Shown one piece after another: positions 13,298 to 20,767 of a stretch of 64,000 nt of DNA. Source of the DNA: Methylocystis heyeri. GTDB lineage: Bacteria; Pseudomonadota; Alphaproteobacteria; Rhizobiales; Beijerinckiaceae. Each line of letters starts with the position of its first letter. The first letter of the stretch is position 1. The stretch covers positions 434,001 to 498,000 of the forward strand of contig NZ_CP046052.1 of NCBI RefSeq assembly GCF_004802635.2. Direction: 5' to 3'. The notes under the pieces were generated by a model, which saw only the letters and a program-made list of their open reading frames with translations, was not told the origin of the DNA and did not search any database. A program made the translations under genes and the position numbers.

Positions 13298-14169
13298 GCC
13301 ACAAACTCATAAAGGGGATTCCGTTTTCAAGCGAATAGTGATTCAAGCTCCTTGGAGGAGCGAGAATGAGCCAGCGCCGGTATGAACTTTCGGATTTCGA
13401 GTGGTCGATCATTGCGCCGCTATTGCCGAACAAGCCGCGCGGGGTTGCTCGCGCGGACGACCGCAAAGTGCTGAACGGCATCTATTGGCGGCTGCGAACG
13501 GGGTCGCCCTGGGCCGATATTCCCGAACGCTACGGACCAGCGACGACCTGCTACAACCGCTTCGTGCGCTGGCGCAGGCTTGGCGTCTGGGACCGCATCT
13601 TCGAGGCGGTTTCCAAGGCCTATGACGGCGATTTGCAAATGATCGATTCTTCCTCCATCCGGGTGCATCAGCACGGCGCCAACGGTAAAAAGGGGGCGAA
13701 GGCGAAACGCCGGCCGCCGTTGGGAACCTCTCTGCAAGCCGATGCATGGGGCGCTCGCGCGGCGGACTGACAATGAAGATTCATGCGCTTGTCGACGCCA
13801 ATGGCCTACCGATCGCCCTGAAGCTCACGGAAGGCCAGGCTCACGATGGCAAGAGCGCCGCAGACATGCTGGGAGGCCTTGGCGATGGCCAAATTCTGCT
13901 CGCTGACCGCGCTTATGACAGCGATGCCCTACGAAGCTCTCTCGAGGAAAGAGGCGCTTGGGCTAACATCAAGCCCATGCCGGGACGGGTTAATGTCCCA
14001 GCCTTCAGCCCCTTCCTTTATCGATACCGCAATCTCGTCGAGCGCTTCTTCAACAAGCTCAAACACTTCAGGGCTGTAGCGACGCGCTTCGAAAAGCACG
14101 ACGCTAACTACCTCGCTCTCGCCAAACTCGCCGCAGTCAAAATCTGGATAAGATTTATGAGTCGGTGAC
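13298..14169 (+). mobile_element. IS5-family (IS427-group-like) insertion sequence, copy A
   Basis: 872 bp. Terminal inverted repeats start GCCACAAACTCATAAA on the left and GTCACCGACTCATAAA when the right end is inverted, matching at 13 of 16 positions. It is flanked by 4-base CTAG duplications at 13294-13297 and 14170-14173. It contains one transposase in two overlapping frames. Confidence 0.9.
13366..14168 (+). CDS. IS5-family transposase (two frames, -1 frameshift)
   Basis: OrfA (13366-13770) encodes the N-terminal part from SQRRYELSDFEWSIIAPLLP to IDSSSIRVHQHGANGKKG. OrfB is open in the -1 frame and carries GRSRGGLTMKIHALVDANG to the stop at 14168, including DDE-domain residues around LADRAYDSDALR and YRNLVERFFNKLKHFRAV. 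The A5G5 tract at 13687-13696 is a classic slippery site exactly where the homologous frame changes. The product is therefore expected by programmed -1 frameshifting, as in the IS427 group. A GGAGGAG site precedes the ATG. It looks intact. Confidence 0.88.
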
Positions 14170-14173
14170 CTAG

Positions 14174-15004
14174 GGCCTGTTGAGAATCAGGATTCCCATT
14201 TTGGTGGAAGGATGATTCAAGCTCCGAAAGGAGTTTGCAATGCCCCGATTCTGTCTGACGGACGGCCAATGGTCGAAGCTGGAGCCCTTTTGTCTTGGCA
14301 AGCCCTCCGATCCCGGCCGGACCGGGAGCGATGGGCGATTGTTTTTAGAGGCGATCTTGTGGATTGCGCGCACGGGCAGCCCCTGGCGCGATCTGCCTCC
14401 CGCCTTCGGCAAGTGGAACACCGTGTTCAAACGCTTTCGCGATTGGGTGAAGGCCGATGTGTTCAAGCGGATGTTTGACGCCGTGTCGGACGATCCAGAC
14501 ATGGAATACGCCATGATCGACGCCACCATCGTCAAGGTCCACCGCCATGGACAGGGCGCAAAAGGGGGACTCAGGGCCAGGCCATAGGCAAATCCAAAGG
14601 CGGCTGGACCACCAAAATCCTCGCGCTCACCGACGCGCTCGGCAATTTGGTCCGCTTCGTTCTGCTGCCGGGGCAACGCTTCGACACGGTCGGCGTCGCG
14701 CCTTTGATCGAGGGCGTCGAATTTGGCGCGCTGCTCGCCGACAAGGCCTTCGACAGCGACTGGATCGTCGCCGAACTGAACGAGCGCGGCGCGCAAATCG
14801 TCATCTCCCAACATCCAAGACGAAACGCGCCTCTCGCCATCGACATCGAGCTTTACAAAGCCCGTCACCTCATCGAAAACTTCTTCGGCAAACTCAAGGA
14901 GTTCAAGCGGATCGCCCTGCGCGCCGACAAAACCGATCAAAGCTTCACAGCCATGATCCGCCTCGCCGCCGCGCTCATCAATTCGCGATGAATCTCAACA
15001 AGCC
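14174..15004 (+). mobile_element. IS5-family insertion sequence, copy B (different element)
   Basis: 831 bp. Terminal inverted repeats are GGCCTGTTGAGAATCA on the left and GGCTTGTTGAGATTCA when the right end is inverted, with two mismatches. It is flanked by CTAG at 14170-14173, shared with copy A, and at 15005-15008. Confidence 0.9.
14240..14991 (+). CDS. IS5-family transposase (two frames, -1 frameshift)
   Basis: The first frame (14240-14587) runs from MPRFCLTDGQWSKLEPFCLG to HRHGQGAKGG. The continuation SKGGWTTKILALTDALGNLV through LLADKAFDSDWIV and ARHLIENFFGKLKEFKRIAL lies in the -1 frame, ending at 14991. The switch point is the A4G5 tract at 14560-14568. This gives a full transposase with the DDE-type C-terminus (D, then E in the Y-x-x-R-x-x-I-E-N-F-F motif). 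It is distinct in sequence from the neighbouring element. The ATG follows a GAAAGGAG site. Confidence 0.88.
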
Positions 15005-15122
15005 CTAGAGCAAAATCCGAAAAAGTTGATAGACTTTTTCGATAAGATTTTGCTCCAGCTTTTTGAATCTAGAGCGATTTCTTATCGACCAGACGATTGC
15101 GTCTGGTCGGAAAGCGCTCTAG
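15005..15122 (+). repeat. Two CTAGAG-bounded palindromic repeat units
   Basis: Unit 1 (about 15005-15057) begins CTAGAGCAAAATCCG and folds back through GACTTTTTCG to GATTTTGCTCC. Unit 2 (15069-15122) starts CTAGAGCG and ends CGCTCTAG, with the hairpin CGACCAGACG/CGTCTGGTCG inside. These look like the Rhizobiales intergenic palindromic repeats (RIME-type). The CTAG used as target by both insertion sequences is the outer end of unit 1. Confidence 0.7.
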
Positions 15123-15194
15123 TCGGCGTTTTCTGCTTGACGCAATGCGCGCAAAACGGCAGAGGTGGCGCTTTCAATCAACTTGGGGGTGCAT

Positions 15195-15830
15195 ATGCTC
15201 AGGCTCCTTAGCTCTTTCTTGGTGCTGTTACTCCTGAATTCTACGGCACAGGCGGCCGGTCTTCTAAAATATGTCCAAATAGAGGTCAATGCGGAAGCTA
15301 CGCAAATGGCCCCTTTTTCATTCAAGTCGACGGTCGCTGTCGGAACTCCCTCGCGTACGATCAGAAGCGCCAAAAATAGCAGCGAAAACCCCGTACGTAT
15401 GGACTATAGCATAGCGAGTTTGGGTGTCACCGAAGATGGGCAGCCGGCGGCTGTCGTGGTAGGCGCCTTATATGTCGGCGCCAAAGATACATGGACGATC
15501 GTCTCCGAATTCAATGAAACGCTGATCCTCGGTGGCGAAACAGCAAGCTTAAATCTTACGAGGTCATCCGGAGCGCAGGTTTCGTTAAACATTAGCGTTA
15601 AACCGGTTACTGAGCAGGCGCTTTCGTCTTTGCTTGGCGGACAACTCCCTAATGCCTCGACATGCCCAGCGGCTTCGGCGCCAGTCGGCATCGCGGCTCA
15701 GCTACTGGGGGCAGGGGCGGCATGGGCTGGGTGTCGCAGGCGGACCTGTAACGACGGCGCAACTGTGCTTACGTGTTGCGGTGCCACGCAGTGCTGCATT
15801 CAAGATCAGAATGGACCATGTTGCATTTAG
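15195..15830 (+). CDS. Secreted cysteine-rich protein of unknown function
   Basis: 211 residues from the ATG at 15195, preceded by GGGGG at 15185-15189. A signal peptide is clear (MLRLLSSFLVLLLLNSTAQA, cleavage near 20). The middle is a beta-rich, Ser/Thr-rich region with no recognised motif. The last 50 residues contain nine cysteines, including three CC pairs (TCC, QCC, PCC at the very end), suggesting a disulfide-bonded or metal-binding knob. Base composition is clearly lower in GC than its neighbours. The stop TAG is the first base triplet of a palindromic repeat, so the reading frame may have been longer before the repeat arrived. It sits alone between insertion sequences and the gyrA remnant, so horizontal acquisition is likely. 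I do not recognise the family. Confidence 0.6.
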   Translation: MLRLLSSFLVLLLLNSTAQAAGLLKYVQIEVNAEATQMAPFSFKSTVAVGTPSRTIRSAKNSSENPVRMDYSIASLGVTEDGQPAAVVVGALYVGAKDTWTIVSEFNETLILGGETASLNLTRSSGAQVSLNISVKPVTEQALSSLLGGQLPNASTCPAASAPVGIAAQLLGAGAAWAGCRRRTCNDGATVLTCCGATQCCIQDQNGPCCI

Positions 15831-15930
15831 AGCGCATTCCGATCAAACGAAACGTTTGATCGATAAAAATGCGGTCAAAAACAAAACGATAGAGCCGTAT
15901 CGCAAGTCACCTTGAGCGGGTGCGGCTCTA
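15828..15930 (+). repeat. Palindromic repeat pair after the cysteine-rich gene
   Basis: The first unit starts TAGAGCGCATTCCG and contains a 9-base-pair hairpin (15841-15849 with 15853-15861, loop AAA). The second runs from TAGAGCCG (15890) to CGGCTCTA (15930). Both carry the TAGAG signature of the repeats at 15005-15122. The hairpins could also end transcription. Confidence 0.65.
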
Positions 15931-16012
15931 TTAAAATTTACCCTGGAAACCGCAGTTGGTCGCTGCGGGCGGGTCTTGAGCATTGAATTTGCAGCTTTTG
16001 TCTGTGTCGACA

Positions 16013-16243
16013 CGCAATGGCGCGCTGGTCGCCTCCTTCCCCGTCGCGGACGGCGACGAGATCATGCTGGTGACCAATGGCGGGCAGCTGATCCGCTGCC
16101 CGGTCAGCGGCATCCGCATCGCTGGGCGCGGCGCCCAGGGCGTCATCGTGTTCAACACGGCCGACGACGAGCGCGTGGTCTCGGTCGAGCATGTCGGAGA
16201 AGCGGAGGAGAGCGGCGGGGCAGGGGAAGAACCCGGCGCGTGA
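16013..16243 (+). pseudogene. Diverged second copy of the gyrA 3' end
   Basis: 231 bases matching gyrA 13025-13264 in frame, from [19 protein letters not shown] through [19 protein letters not shown] to an acidic tail and stop. Most differences are synonymous or at third positions; the tail is three codons shorter and ends EEPGA instead of EEEGV. No start codon or gyrase domain precedes it, so it is a remnant. The similarity ends at the stop codon on the right and near 16013 on the left. Confidence 0.88.
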
Positions 16244-16276
16244 CGCGGGGGGAGGGGGACGTGCAAAGCGCCGCCC

Positions 16277-16715
16277 TTATTCTGTCCTTGCGACGACATG
16301 GGTTTTGCGCGCGTTGAACAACGCAAGCCACTTCGTGCGCACATCGTTGAACAACGCCTTCGGCAATAGCCCATAAGCGACGCTCGCAGGGTCGCCTGAG
16401 ACCGCCGGCCGCAAATCCGGCCCCGGCCAGATGAAGCGGTTGCTCTCGCTGACGACGATCCATGAGCGCTCGTCATCGAGGCCGAGGCGACGCTTGGTCG
16501 CGGCTGGGATTTCGACGGCGTGAGCGGGGTTGCTCGGCGGCACATGCGTGACCGGCAGCACGGATGACTTTTTGCTCGCCTTGGTCATCGGTGAGGGCGA
16601 GCAGCACCGCGCAGGGACGATCTTTTACGCCTTCTTCCGGACCGCGCAGATACTCGCTGCGCCAGAGATAGGAATAGCGGATAACCAGTCCGGGCGCAGG
16701 CGTGGGAAAGGTCAC
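16277..16715 (-). pseudogene. PemK/MazF-like toxin, frameshifted
   Basis: The frame starting with GTG at 16715 reads GLVIRYSYLWRSEYLRG, VKDRPCAVLLAL and ends usefully at QKVI. The homologous continuation VLPVTHVPPSNPAHAVEIPA to WPGPDLRPAV lies in another frame and runs to 16277. Deleting one C near 16557 (minus-strand ATCCGTG) would restore VI-VLPVTH. The start codon follows the antitoxin stop by 4 bases, the usual operon spacing. It is paralogous to the toxin at 43957-44393. A sequencing error cannot be excluded, since an A5 run lies close by. Confidence 0.7.
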
Positions 16716-16719
16716 GCGA

Positions 16720-16983
16720 TTACGGCGTCAGCTCATGGTCGAACGCCGCCGACTCTGCGGGAGCTTCGGCGCGCCGGACGGCTTCGGCGTCGGCTTCCGT
16801 GAAATCCTCAATGCCGAGCACTTCGCGCTCACGACGTTTCAGGCGGCGATATTCTTCGGTCGAGATCAGCACGCAGCTTTCGCGACCATTGCGGGTGACG
16901 GCGACCGGCTGGCGCAGCGCGAGGTCTTGATAGCGGCCGATGTTGCGCTGGAACTCGGCGGCGGAGACCTTGAGCATGTCCAT
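16720..16983 (-). CDS. Phd/YefM-family antitoxin
   Basis: 87 residues starting at 16983, with a second in-frame ATG at 16977. The N-terminal DNA-binding part reads KVSAAEFQRNIGRYQDLALR and AVTRNGRESCVLISTEEYRR, the standard Phd/YefM pattern. The acidic C-terminus would wrap the toxin. A CCGGAGG site precedes the start. A palindrome lies just upstream (17010-17023). The partner toxin gene is frameshifted, so the antitoxin may be a leftover. Confidence 0.85.
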   Translation of the reverse strand: MDMLKVSAAEFQRNIGRYQDLALRQPVAVTRNGRESCVLISTEEYRRLKRREREVLGIEDFTEADAEAVRRAEAPAESAAFDHELTP

Positions 16984-17009
16984 GCATCCTCCGGTTAAGT
17001 GCTTTGCAT

Positions 17010-17023
17010 AATCTACATAGATT
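17010..17023 (-). promoter_or_regulatory. Candidate antitoxin operator
   Basis: AATCTACATAGATT is a palindrome with 6-base arms and a 2-base centre, located 27 bases upstream of the antitoxin start. Phd-type antitoxins repress their own operon through such sites. Confidence 0.4.
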
Positions 17024-17073
17024 GCATGATCTTGTCGAGAATGATTTGACTGGCTAAACCGTCCAGCGCAGCC

Positions 17074-17313
17074 TCATTCCTTGCTCGTAAATTTCTTCCG
17101 CACGCGCGCAAGCTCATCGTCGCTCGCAAATTCTCCGCGATCCGCGGCCGCGATGCCGGCCTCTATCTTGGCGACCTGCCAAGCGTTGAGCGCGATGTAA
17201 TCCTCGATCGCTTTGGCAGCAAGCCAGTTGCGCGAGCGCTCGATTTTTTCGGCAAGTTGGTCGAGCGCGCAGAGCGTCGCCTCATCGAGGCGGACGGTAA
17301 AGGCTGCGGACAT
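17074..17313 (-). CDS. Ribbon-helix-helix (CopG/ParD-like) antitoxin, orphan
   Basis: 79 residues. The N-terminal ribbon [20 protein letters not shown] and helix [15 protein letters not shown] match the antitoxins that pair with RelE/ParE toxins, and the tail [14 protein letters not shown] is the usual toxin-binding end. A toxin gene normally follows on the same strand, but only 90 bases lie between its stop and the next antitoxin, so the partner has been lost or lies elsewhere. Confidence 0.8.
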   Translation of the reverse strand: MSAAFTVRLDEATLCALDQLAEKIERSRNWLAAKAIEDYIALNAWQVAKIEAGIAAADRGEFASDDELARVRKKFTSKE

Positions 17314-17473
17314 CGAATTGCTCGTTCGGTTTGGCGGTTCTATGTGGTTCGCCTGTATTCTGGTCGAACCCCCGGCAAAAAGCCACAGAATTTACGGTCT
17401 GGCCCCGGGCGATCGGGCGAAGAGCATTGTCCCGCCCCTCCCACCCCCCGCCAAAATCCCCTATAAGCGTCCC

Positions 17474-17992
17474 ATGACCTCCGCCGCATCCCGCGCCGCC
17501 ATCTACACCGGCTCCTTCGATCCGCTGACCAACGGCCATCTCGATGTCATCCGCCAGGGGGCGGGGCTGTTCGATCGTCTGGTCATCGCCATCGGCGTGC
17601 ATCCGGGCAAAAAGCCGGTTTTGAGCTTCGAGGAGCGCGCCGAAATCATCCTCGGCGCCTGCGCCGGGCTGAACTCGCCCTGCCAGTTCGATGTCGTCAG
17701 TTTCAAAGGCCTCGCCGTGGACGCCGCCCGCGAGCAGCGGGCAGGGGCGATCATCCGCGGTTTGCGCGACGGCGCCGATTTCGATTATGAAATGCAGATG
17801 GCGGGGATGAATTCCGCCATGGCGCCGGAAGTGACCACGGTTTTTATTCCTGCTTCCAGCAGCGTGCGGCATATCAGCGGAACGCTGGTGCGCCAGATCG
17901 CCGCCCTCGGGGGCGATATTACCGGCTTTGCGCCGGCGCAATCCGTCGCCGCGCTCATGCGAGCGCTAAAGGTCGACGGCAATAAAAAGTGA
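17474..17992 (+). CDS. coaD: Phosphopantetheine adenylyltransferase
   Basis: 172 residues. It transfers AMP from ATP to 4'-phosphopantetheine, the penultimate step of coenzyme A synthesis. [16 protein letters not shown] contains the nucleotidyltransferase T-x-G-H motif, [19 protein letters not shown] is the substrate pocket, and [13 protein letters not shown] matches the family I-S-S-T-x-V-R motif. The ATG at 17474 puts the protein at the normal CoaD length. The reading frame stays open further upstream, but that part has no family similarity. A cyclophilin follows 10 bases downstream. Confidence 0.95.
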   Translation: MTSAASRAAIYTGSFDPLTNGHLDVIRQGAGLFDRLVIAIGVHPGKKPVLSFEERAEIILGACAGLNSPCQFDVVSFKGLAVDAAREQRAGAIIRGLRDGADFDYEMQMAGMNSAMAPEVTTVFIPASSSVRHISGTLVRQIAALGGDITGFAPAQSVAALMRALKVDGNKK

Positions 17993-18002
17993 GGGAGGCT
18001 GC

Positions 18003-18536
18003 ATGAAATTAGATCGCCGCAATTTCGTCGCCGGCGCCTCGGCCGCGGCCCTGATGGGCGCGACCGCCGCGAAGGCAGAAGACAAGCTGCTCTATCTCGA
18101 CACCGTCTATGGCCGGACCGTCATCAAGATGCGCCCCGACATCGCCCCCAAGCATGTCGCGCAGATCGAGACCCTGGCCAAGCAGCATTTCTATGACGGC
18201 GTGCCGTTTCACCGCGTGATCGACGGCTTTATGGCCCAGACCGGCGACCCCACCGGAACTGGAACGGGCAAGTCCAAGCTGCCCAACATCCCCGGGGAAT
18301 TCTCGAAAGAGAAGTTCCTGCGCGGCACGGTGGGCATGGCCCGCGGACCGGACAACGACTCCGCCAATTGCCAGTTCTTCATCTGCTTTGCGCCCGCCCG
18401 CTATCTCGAAGAGCAATACACGGTCTGGGGCGAGGTCGTCTCGGGCATGGAGTTCATCGACAAGATCAAGCGCGGCGAGCCGCCGAAGGACCCGGACAAG
18501 ATCGTCAAGCTGCGCGTCGCCGGCGACGAGAGCTGA
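18003..18536 (+). CDS. Exported peptidyl-prolyl isomerase (cyclophilin) with Tat-like signal
   Basis: 177 residues. The N-terminus LDRRNFVAGASAAALMG with the cleavage-like AKAED is a twin-arginine-type signal, so the enzyme should act in the periplasm. The cyclophilin domain follows: FHRVIDGFMAQTGDPTGTG holds the catalytic arginine, CQFFICFA and YTVWGEVVSGMEFIDKI the rest of the active site. It catalyses cis-trans isomerisation at proline during folding. It is followed by a second, signal-less cyclophilin, an apparent tandem duplication. Confidence 0.92.
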   Translation: MKLDRRNFVAGASAAALMGATAAKAEDKLLYLDTVYGRTVIKMRPDIAPKHVAQIETLAKQHFYDGVPFHRVIDGFMAQTGDPTGTGTGKSKLPNIPGEFSKEKFLRGTVGMARGPDNDSANCQFFICFAPARYLEEQYTVWGEVVSGMEFIDKIKRGEPPKDPDKIVKLRVAGDES

Positions 18537-18597
18537 GACCACTCATTCCTCCCGCCGGCGCCTCCGGCGGGAGCTTCGTTTCAAGGAAGGGGAATAA

Positions 18598-19053
18598 ATG
18601 ACCGACGCAGGCAATACGCTGACGCTCGAGACCACCAAAGGCGATGTCGTGATCAAGCTCCGGCCCGATCTCGCGCCGAACCATGTCGCTCGGATCAAGC
18701 AACTGGTCTCCGAGGGCTTTTACGATGGCATCGTGTTCCATCGCGTGATCGACGGCTTCATGGCCCAGACCGGCTGCCCCCATGGCACCGGCATGGGCGG
18801 CTCGAAATATCCCAATCTCGCGCAGGAATTCAACGACGCGCCGCATGTGCGCGGAACCTGCTCGATGGCGCGCGCTTCCCATCCCGACACCGCCAATTCG
18901 CAGTTCTTCATCTGCTTCACCGACGCCCGCTTCCTCGACAAGCAATATACGGTGTGGGGCGAAGTGATCTCCGGCATGGAGAATGTCGACAAGATCAAGC
19001 GCGGCGAGCCGGTGCGCGATCCCGACAAGATCGTCAAGGCGACCCTGAGCTGA
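18598..19053 (+). CDS. ppiB: Cytoplasmic peptidyl-prolyl isomerase (cyclophilin)
   Basis: 151 residues without a signal peptide. FHRVIDGFMAQTGCPHGTG, SQFFICFTDARFLDKQYT and VWGEVISGMENVDKI are the cyclophilin active-site segments. It is closely similar to the exported copy just upstream, differing mainly in the missing Tat leader. The ATG at 18598 follows AAGGAAGGGG. The tandem pair probably provides the same activity in cytoplasm and periplasm. Confidence 0.93.
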   Translation: MTDAGNTLTLETTKGDVVIKLRPDLAPNHVARIKQLVSEGFYDGIVFHRVIDGFMAQTGCPHGTGMGGSKYPNLAQEFNDAPHVRGTCSMARASHPDTANSQFFICFTDARFLDKQYTVWGEVISGMENVDKIKRGEPVRDPDKIVKATLS

Positions 19054-19134
19054 GCCTCGCCGGAGGAGCCGCGATCGGATGATCGTGGCTCACCTCGCGC
19101 ATTCAAATCCCATGATAGCGATGGCGCCGCCGCC

Positions 19135-19263
19135 GTCATTGCGAGCGAAGCGAAGCAATCCAGAATTGCTCGAGCAGGTTTTTTCCGGGATTGCGATTTG
19201 CTGTCGTCAACGCGGTCTGTTGTTCGTTTTGGTCCTGGATTGCTTCGCTTCGCTCGCAATGAC
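19135..19263. repeat. Long perfect inverted repeat, 29-base arms
   Basis: The arm at 19135-19163 (starting GTCATTGCGAGCGAAGCGAA) is exactly inverted at 19235-19263, separated by 71 bases. This GTCATTGCGAGCGAAG / CTGGATTGCTTCGC type of repeat is common between genes in Rhizobiales. It fills the gap between ppiB and queA. A looser version lies at 43252-43330. Confidence 0.8.
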
Positions 19264-19304
19264 GGCCTAGGTCACGGCGCCTCGCACACGCTATAAAAGC
19301 CCTC

Positions 19305-20423
19305 ATGCGCGTCGACCTTTTCGACTTCGAACTTCCTCAAGAACGCATCGCCTTGCGGCCTTCCGCGCCGCGGGACAGTTCGCGCATGCTTGTGGTTCCC
19401 CCTGGGGCGGCGCCGTTCGAAGACAGGATCGTCCGCGATCTTCCCTCCTTCTTGCGACCGGGCGACGCGCTCGTCATCAACGATACGCGCGTCGTGCGGG
19501 CGCGCCTGTCGGGCTTCCGCCTTCGCGGCGAGAACAAGGCGCGGGTAGAGGTCACGCTGATCGAGCGCCTCGGCGGCAATTGCTGGCGCGCCATGGCGAA
19601 GCCCGCCAAAAAGCTCGGCCTCGGCGAGCAGGTCTGTTTCGTCAAGGATCAGGCGAAGGGCGTTAACCCTCCCCTTGAGGGGGAGGGTCGCCGCGAAGCG
19701 GCGGGGTGGGCTGGAGCCCTCAAGGCCATTGTCGAAGAGAGGGGCGACAACGGCGAAGTGACGCTGAGGTTCGACCTTTCCGGCGAGCTTCTCGATCAGG
19801 CGATCGAGGATTTGGGCGCCATGCCGCTGCCTCCCTACATTGCCGGCAAGAGGGCGGTCGACGCCTCGGACGATTCCGATTACCAGACCCTGTTTGCGCG
19901 CGAGGCTGGCGCGGTGGCGGCGCCGACCGCGGGGCTGCACTTCACGCCGGAACTGCTTTCGGCGATTGAAGCCGCGGGCGCGCGCATCCACAACGTGACT
20001 CTGCATGTCGGCGCCGGCACTTTTCTACCCGTCAAAGCGGAAGACACAGCCGATCATCAAATGCATTATGAGCACGCCGTTCTGAGCGCGGAAACCGCCG
20101 CTGCGCTGAACGAGATCCGCACTCGCGGCGGGCGTATCTTCGCCGTCGGCACCACCGCTCTGCGCTGTCTCGAAAGCGCGGCGGACGAGAACGGAGAGCT
20201 GAAGGCCTATAGCGCGCGCACCAATATTTTCATCACGCCGGGATATAAGTTCCGCGCGGTGGATGTGCTGCTCACCAATTTCCATCTGCCGCGCTCCACG
20301 CTGTTCATGCTGGTCTGCGCCTTCTGCGGCGTGGATCGGATGAAAGCGGCCTATGCCCACGCCATCGCGCAGGGCTATCGTTTCTATTCCTACGGCGACG
20401 CCTCATTGTTGTATCGGGCATGA
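19305..20423 (+). CDS. queA: tRNA preQ1(34) S-adenosylmethionine ribosyltransferase-isomerase
   Basis: 372 residues. QueA moves the ribosyl part of SAM onto preQ1 in tRNA to form epoxyqueuosine. Family motifs: [16 protein letters not shown] at the start, [33 protein letters not shown] and [18 protein letters not shown]. Between residues about 118 and 138 the protein carries [16 protein letters not shown], encoded by a double-hairpin repeat; this is not part of the QueA fold. The stop overlaps the next start as ATGA, and tgt follows one gene later, so the queuosine genes form an operon. Confidence 0.95.
   Translation: MRVDLFDFELPQERIALRPSAPRDSSRMLVVPPGAAPFEDRIVRDLPSFLRPGDALVINDTRVVRARLSGFRLRGENKARVEVTLIERLGGNCWRAMAKPAKKLGLGEQVCFVKDQAKGVNPPLEGEGRREAAGWAGALKAIVEERGDNGEVTLRFDLSGELLDQAIEDLGAMPLPPYIAGKRAVDASDDSDYQTLFAREAGAVAAPTAGLHFTPELLSAIEAAGARIHNVTLHVGAGTFLPVKAEDTADHQMHYEHAVLSAETAAALNEIRTRGGRIFAVGTTALRCLESAADENGELKAYSARTNIFITPGYKFRAVDVLLTNFHLPRSTLFMLVCAFCGVDRMKAAYAHAIAQGYRFYSYGDASLLYRA
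19666..19703 (+). repeat. Palindromic repeat inserted in frame within queA
   Basis: Two adjoining hairpins: 19666-19674 with 19680-19688 (ACCCTCCCC/GGGGAGGGT, loop TTGAG), and 19689-19694 with 19698-19703 (CGCCGC/GCGGCG, loop GAA). The type is normally intergenic in these genomes but is read through here. Confidence 0.7.
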
Positions 20424-20767
20424 GCGATCATCGCGACGTGCGCGTGCTGGCGCTGTGGCGCGACGACCCGAGAGAGGCGCCGCTCACCGTCGATCTGCGC
20501 ATCGATGTGGCGACCGGATTGATGACTTCCACCTGGGACGTCTTCGGCGCCTTCGATCTCGACGGCGAGGCCCGCCGGCCATTTGTCCTGCGCCGCAGCG
20601 GCGAGATAGATTTCGGCGCCGCTTGCGAGCTAAAATGGAGCGCGAACTTGCGCGACACAAAAATCGCGGTCGGCGCCTGTTTTACCGTGCGCTGGAACGA
20701 AACCGACAGCGGGGAATATAAAATCGTGAAGATCGCCGAGCTCGGCGCCAAGGACGGCCGTAAATGA
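20420..20767 (+). CDS. Small conserved-looking protein between queA and tgt
   Basis: 115 residues, unknown family. It is coupled on both sides: its ATG overlaps the queA stop, and its own stop overlaps the tgt start, both as ATGA. The sequence predicts a soluble beta-rich protein ([20 protein letters not shown], then [18 protein letters not shown]) with no signal peptide or membrane segment. The position between two queuosine-pathway enzymes suggests a role linked to that pathway or simply co-expression. Confidence 0.75.
   Translation: MSDHRDVRVLALWRDDPREAPLTVDLRIDVATGLMTSTWDVFGAFDLDGEARRPFVLRRSGEIDFGAACELKWSANLRDTKIAVGACFTVRWNETDSGEYKIVKIAELGAKDGRK

Noticed and set aside
13366-14991. Calling both transposases pseudogenes because of frame changes
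   Set aside because: The changes occur at A5G5 and A4G5 slippery tracts, both are -1, and termini and target duplications are intact, which fits programmed frameshifting.
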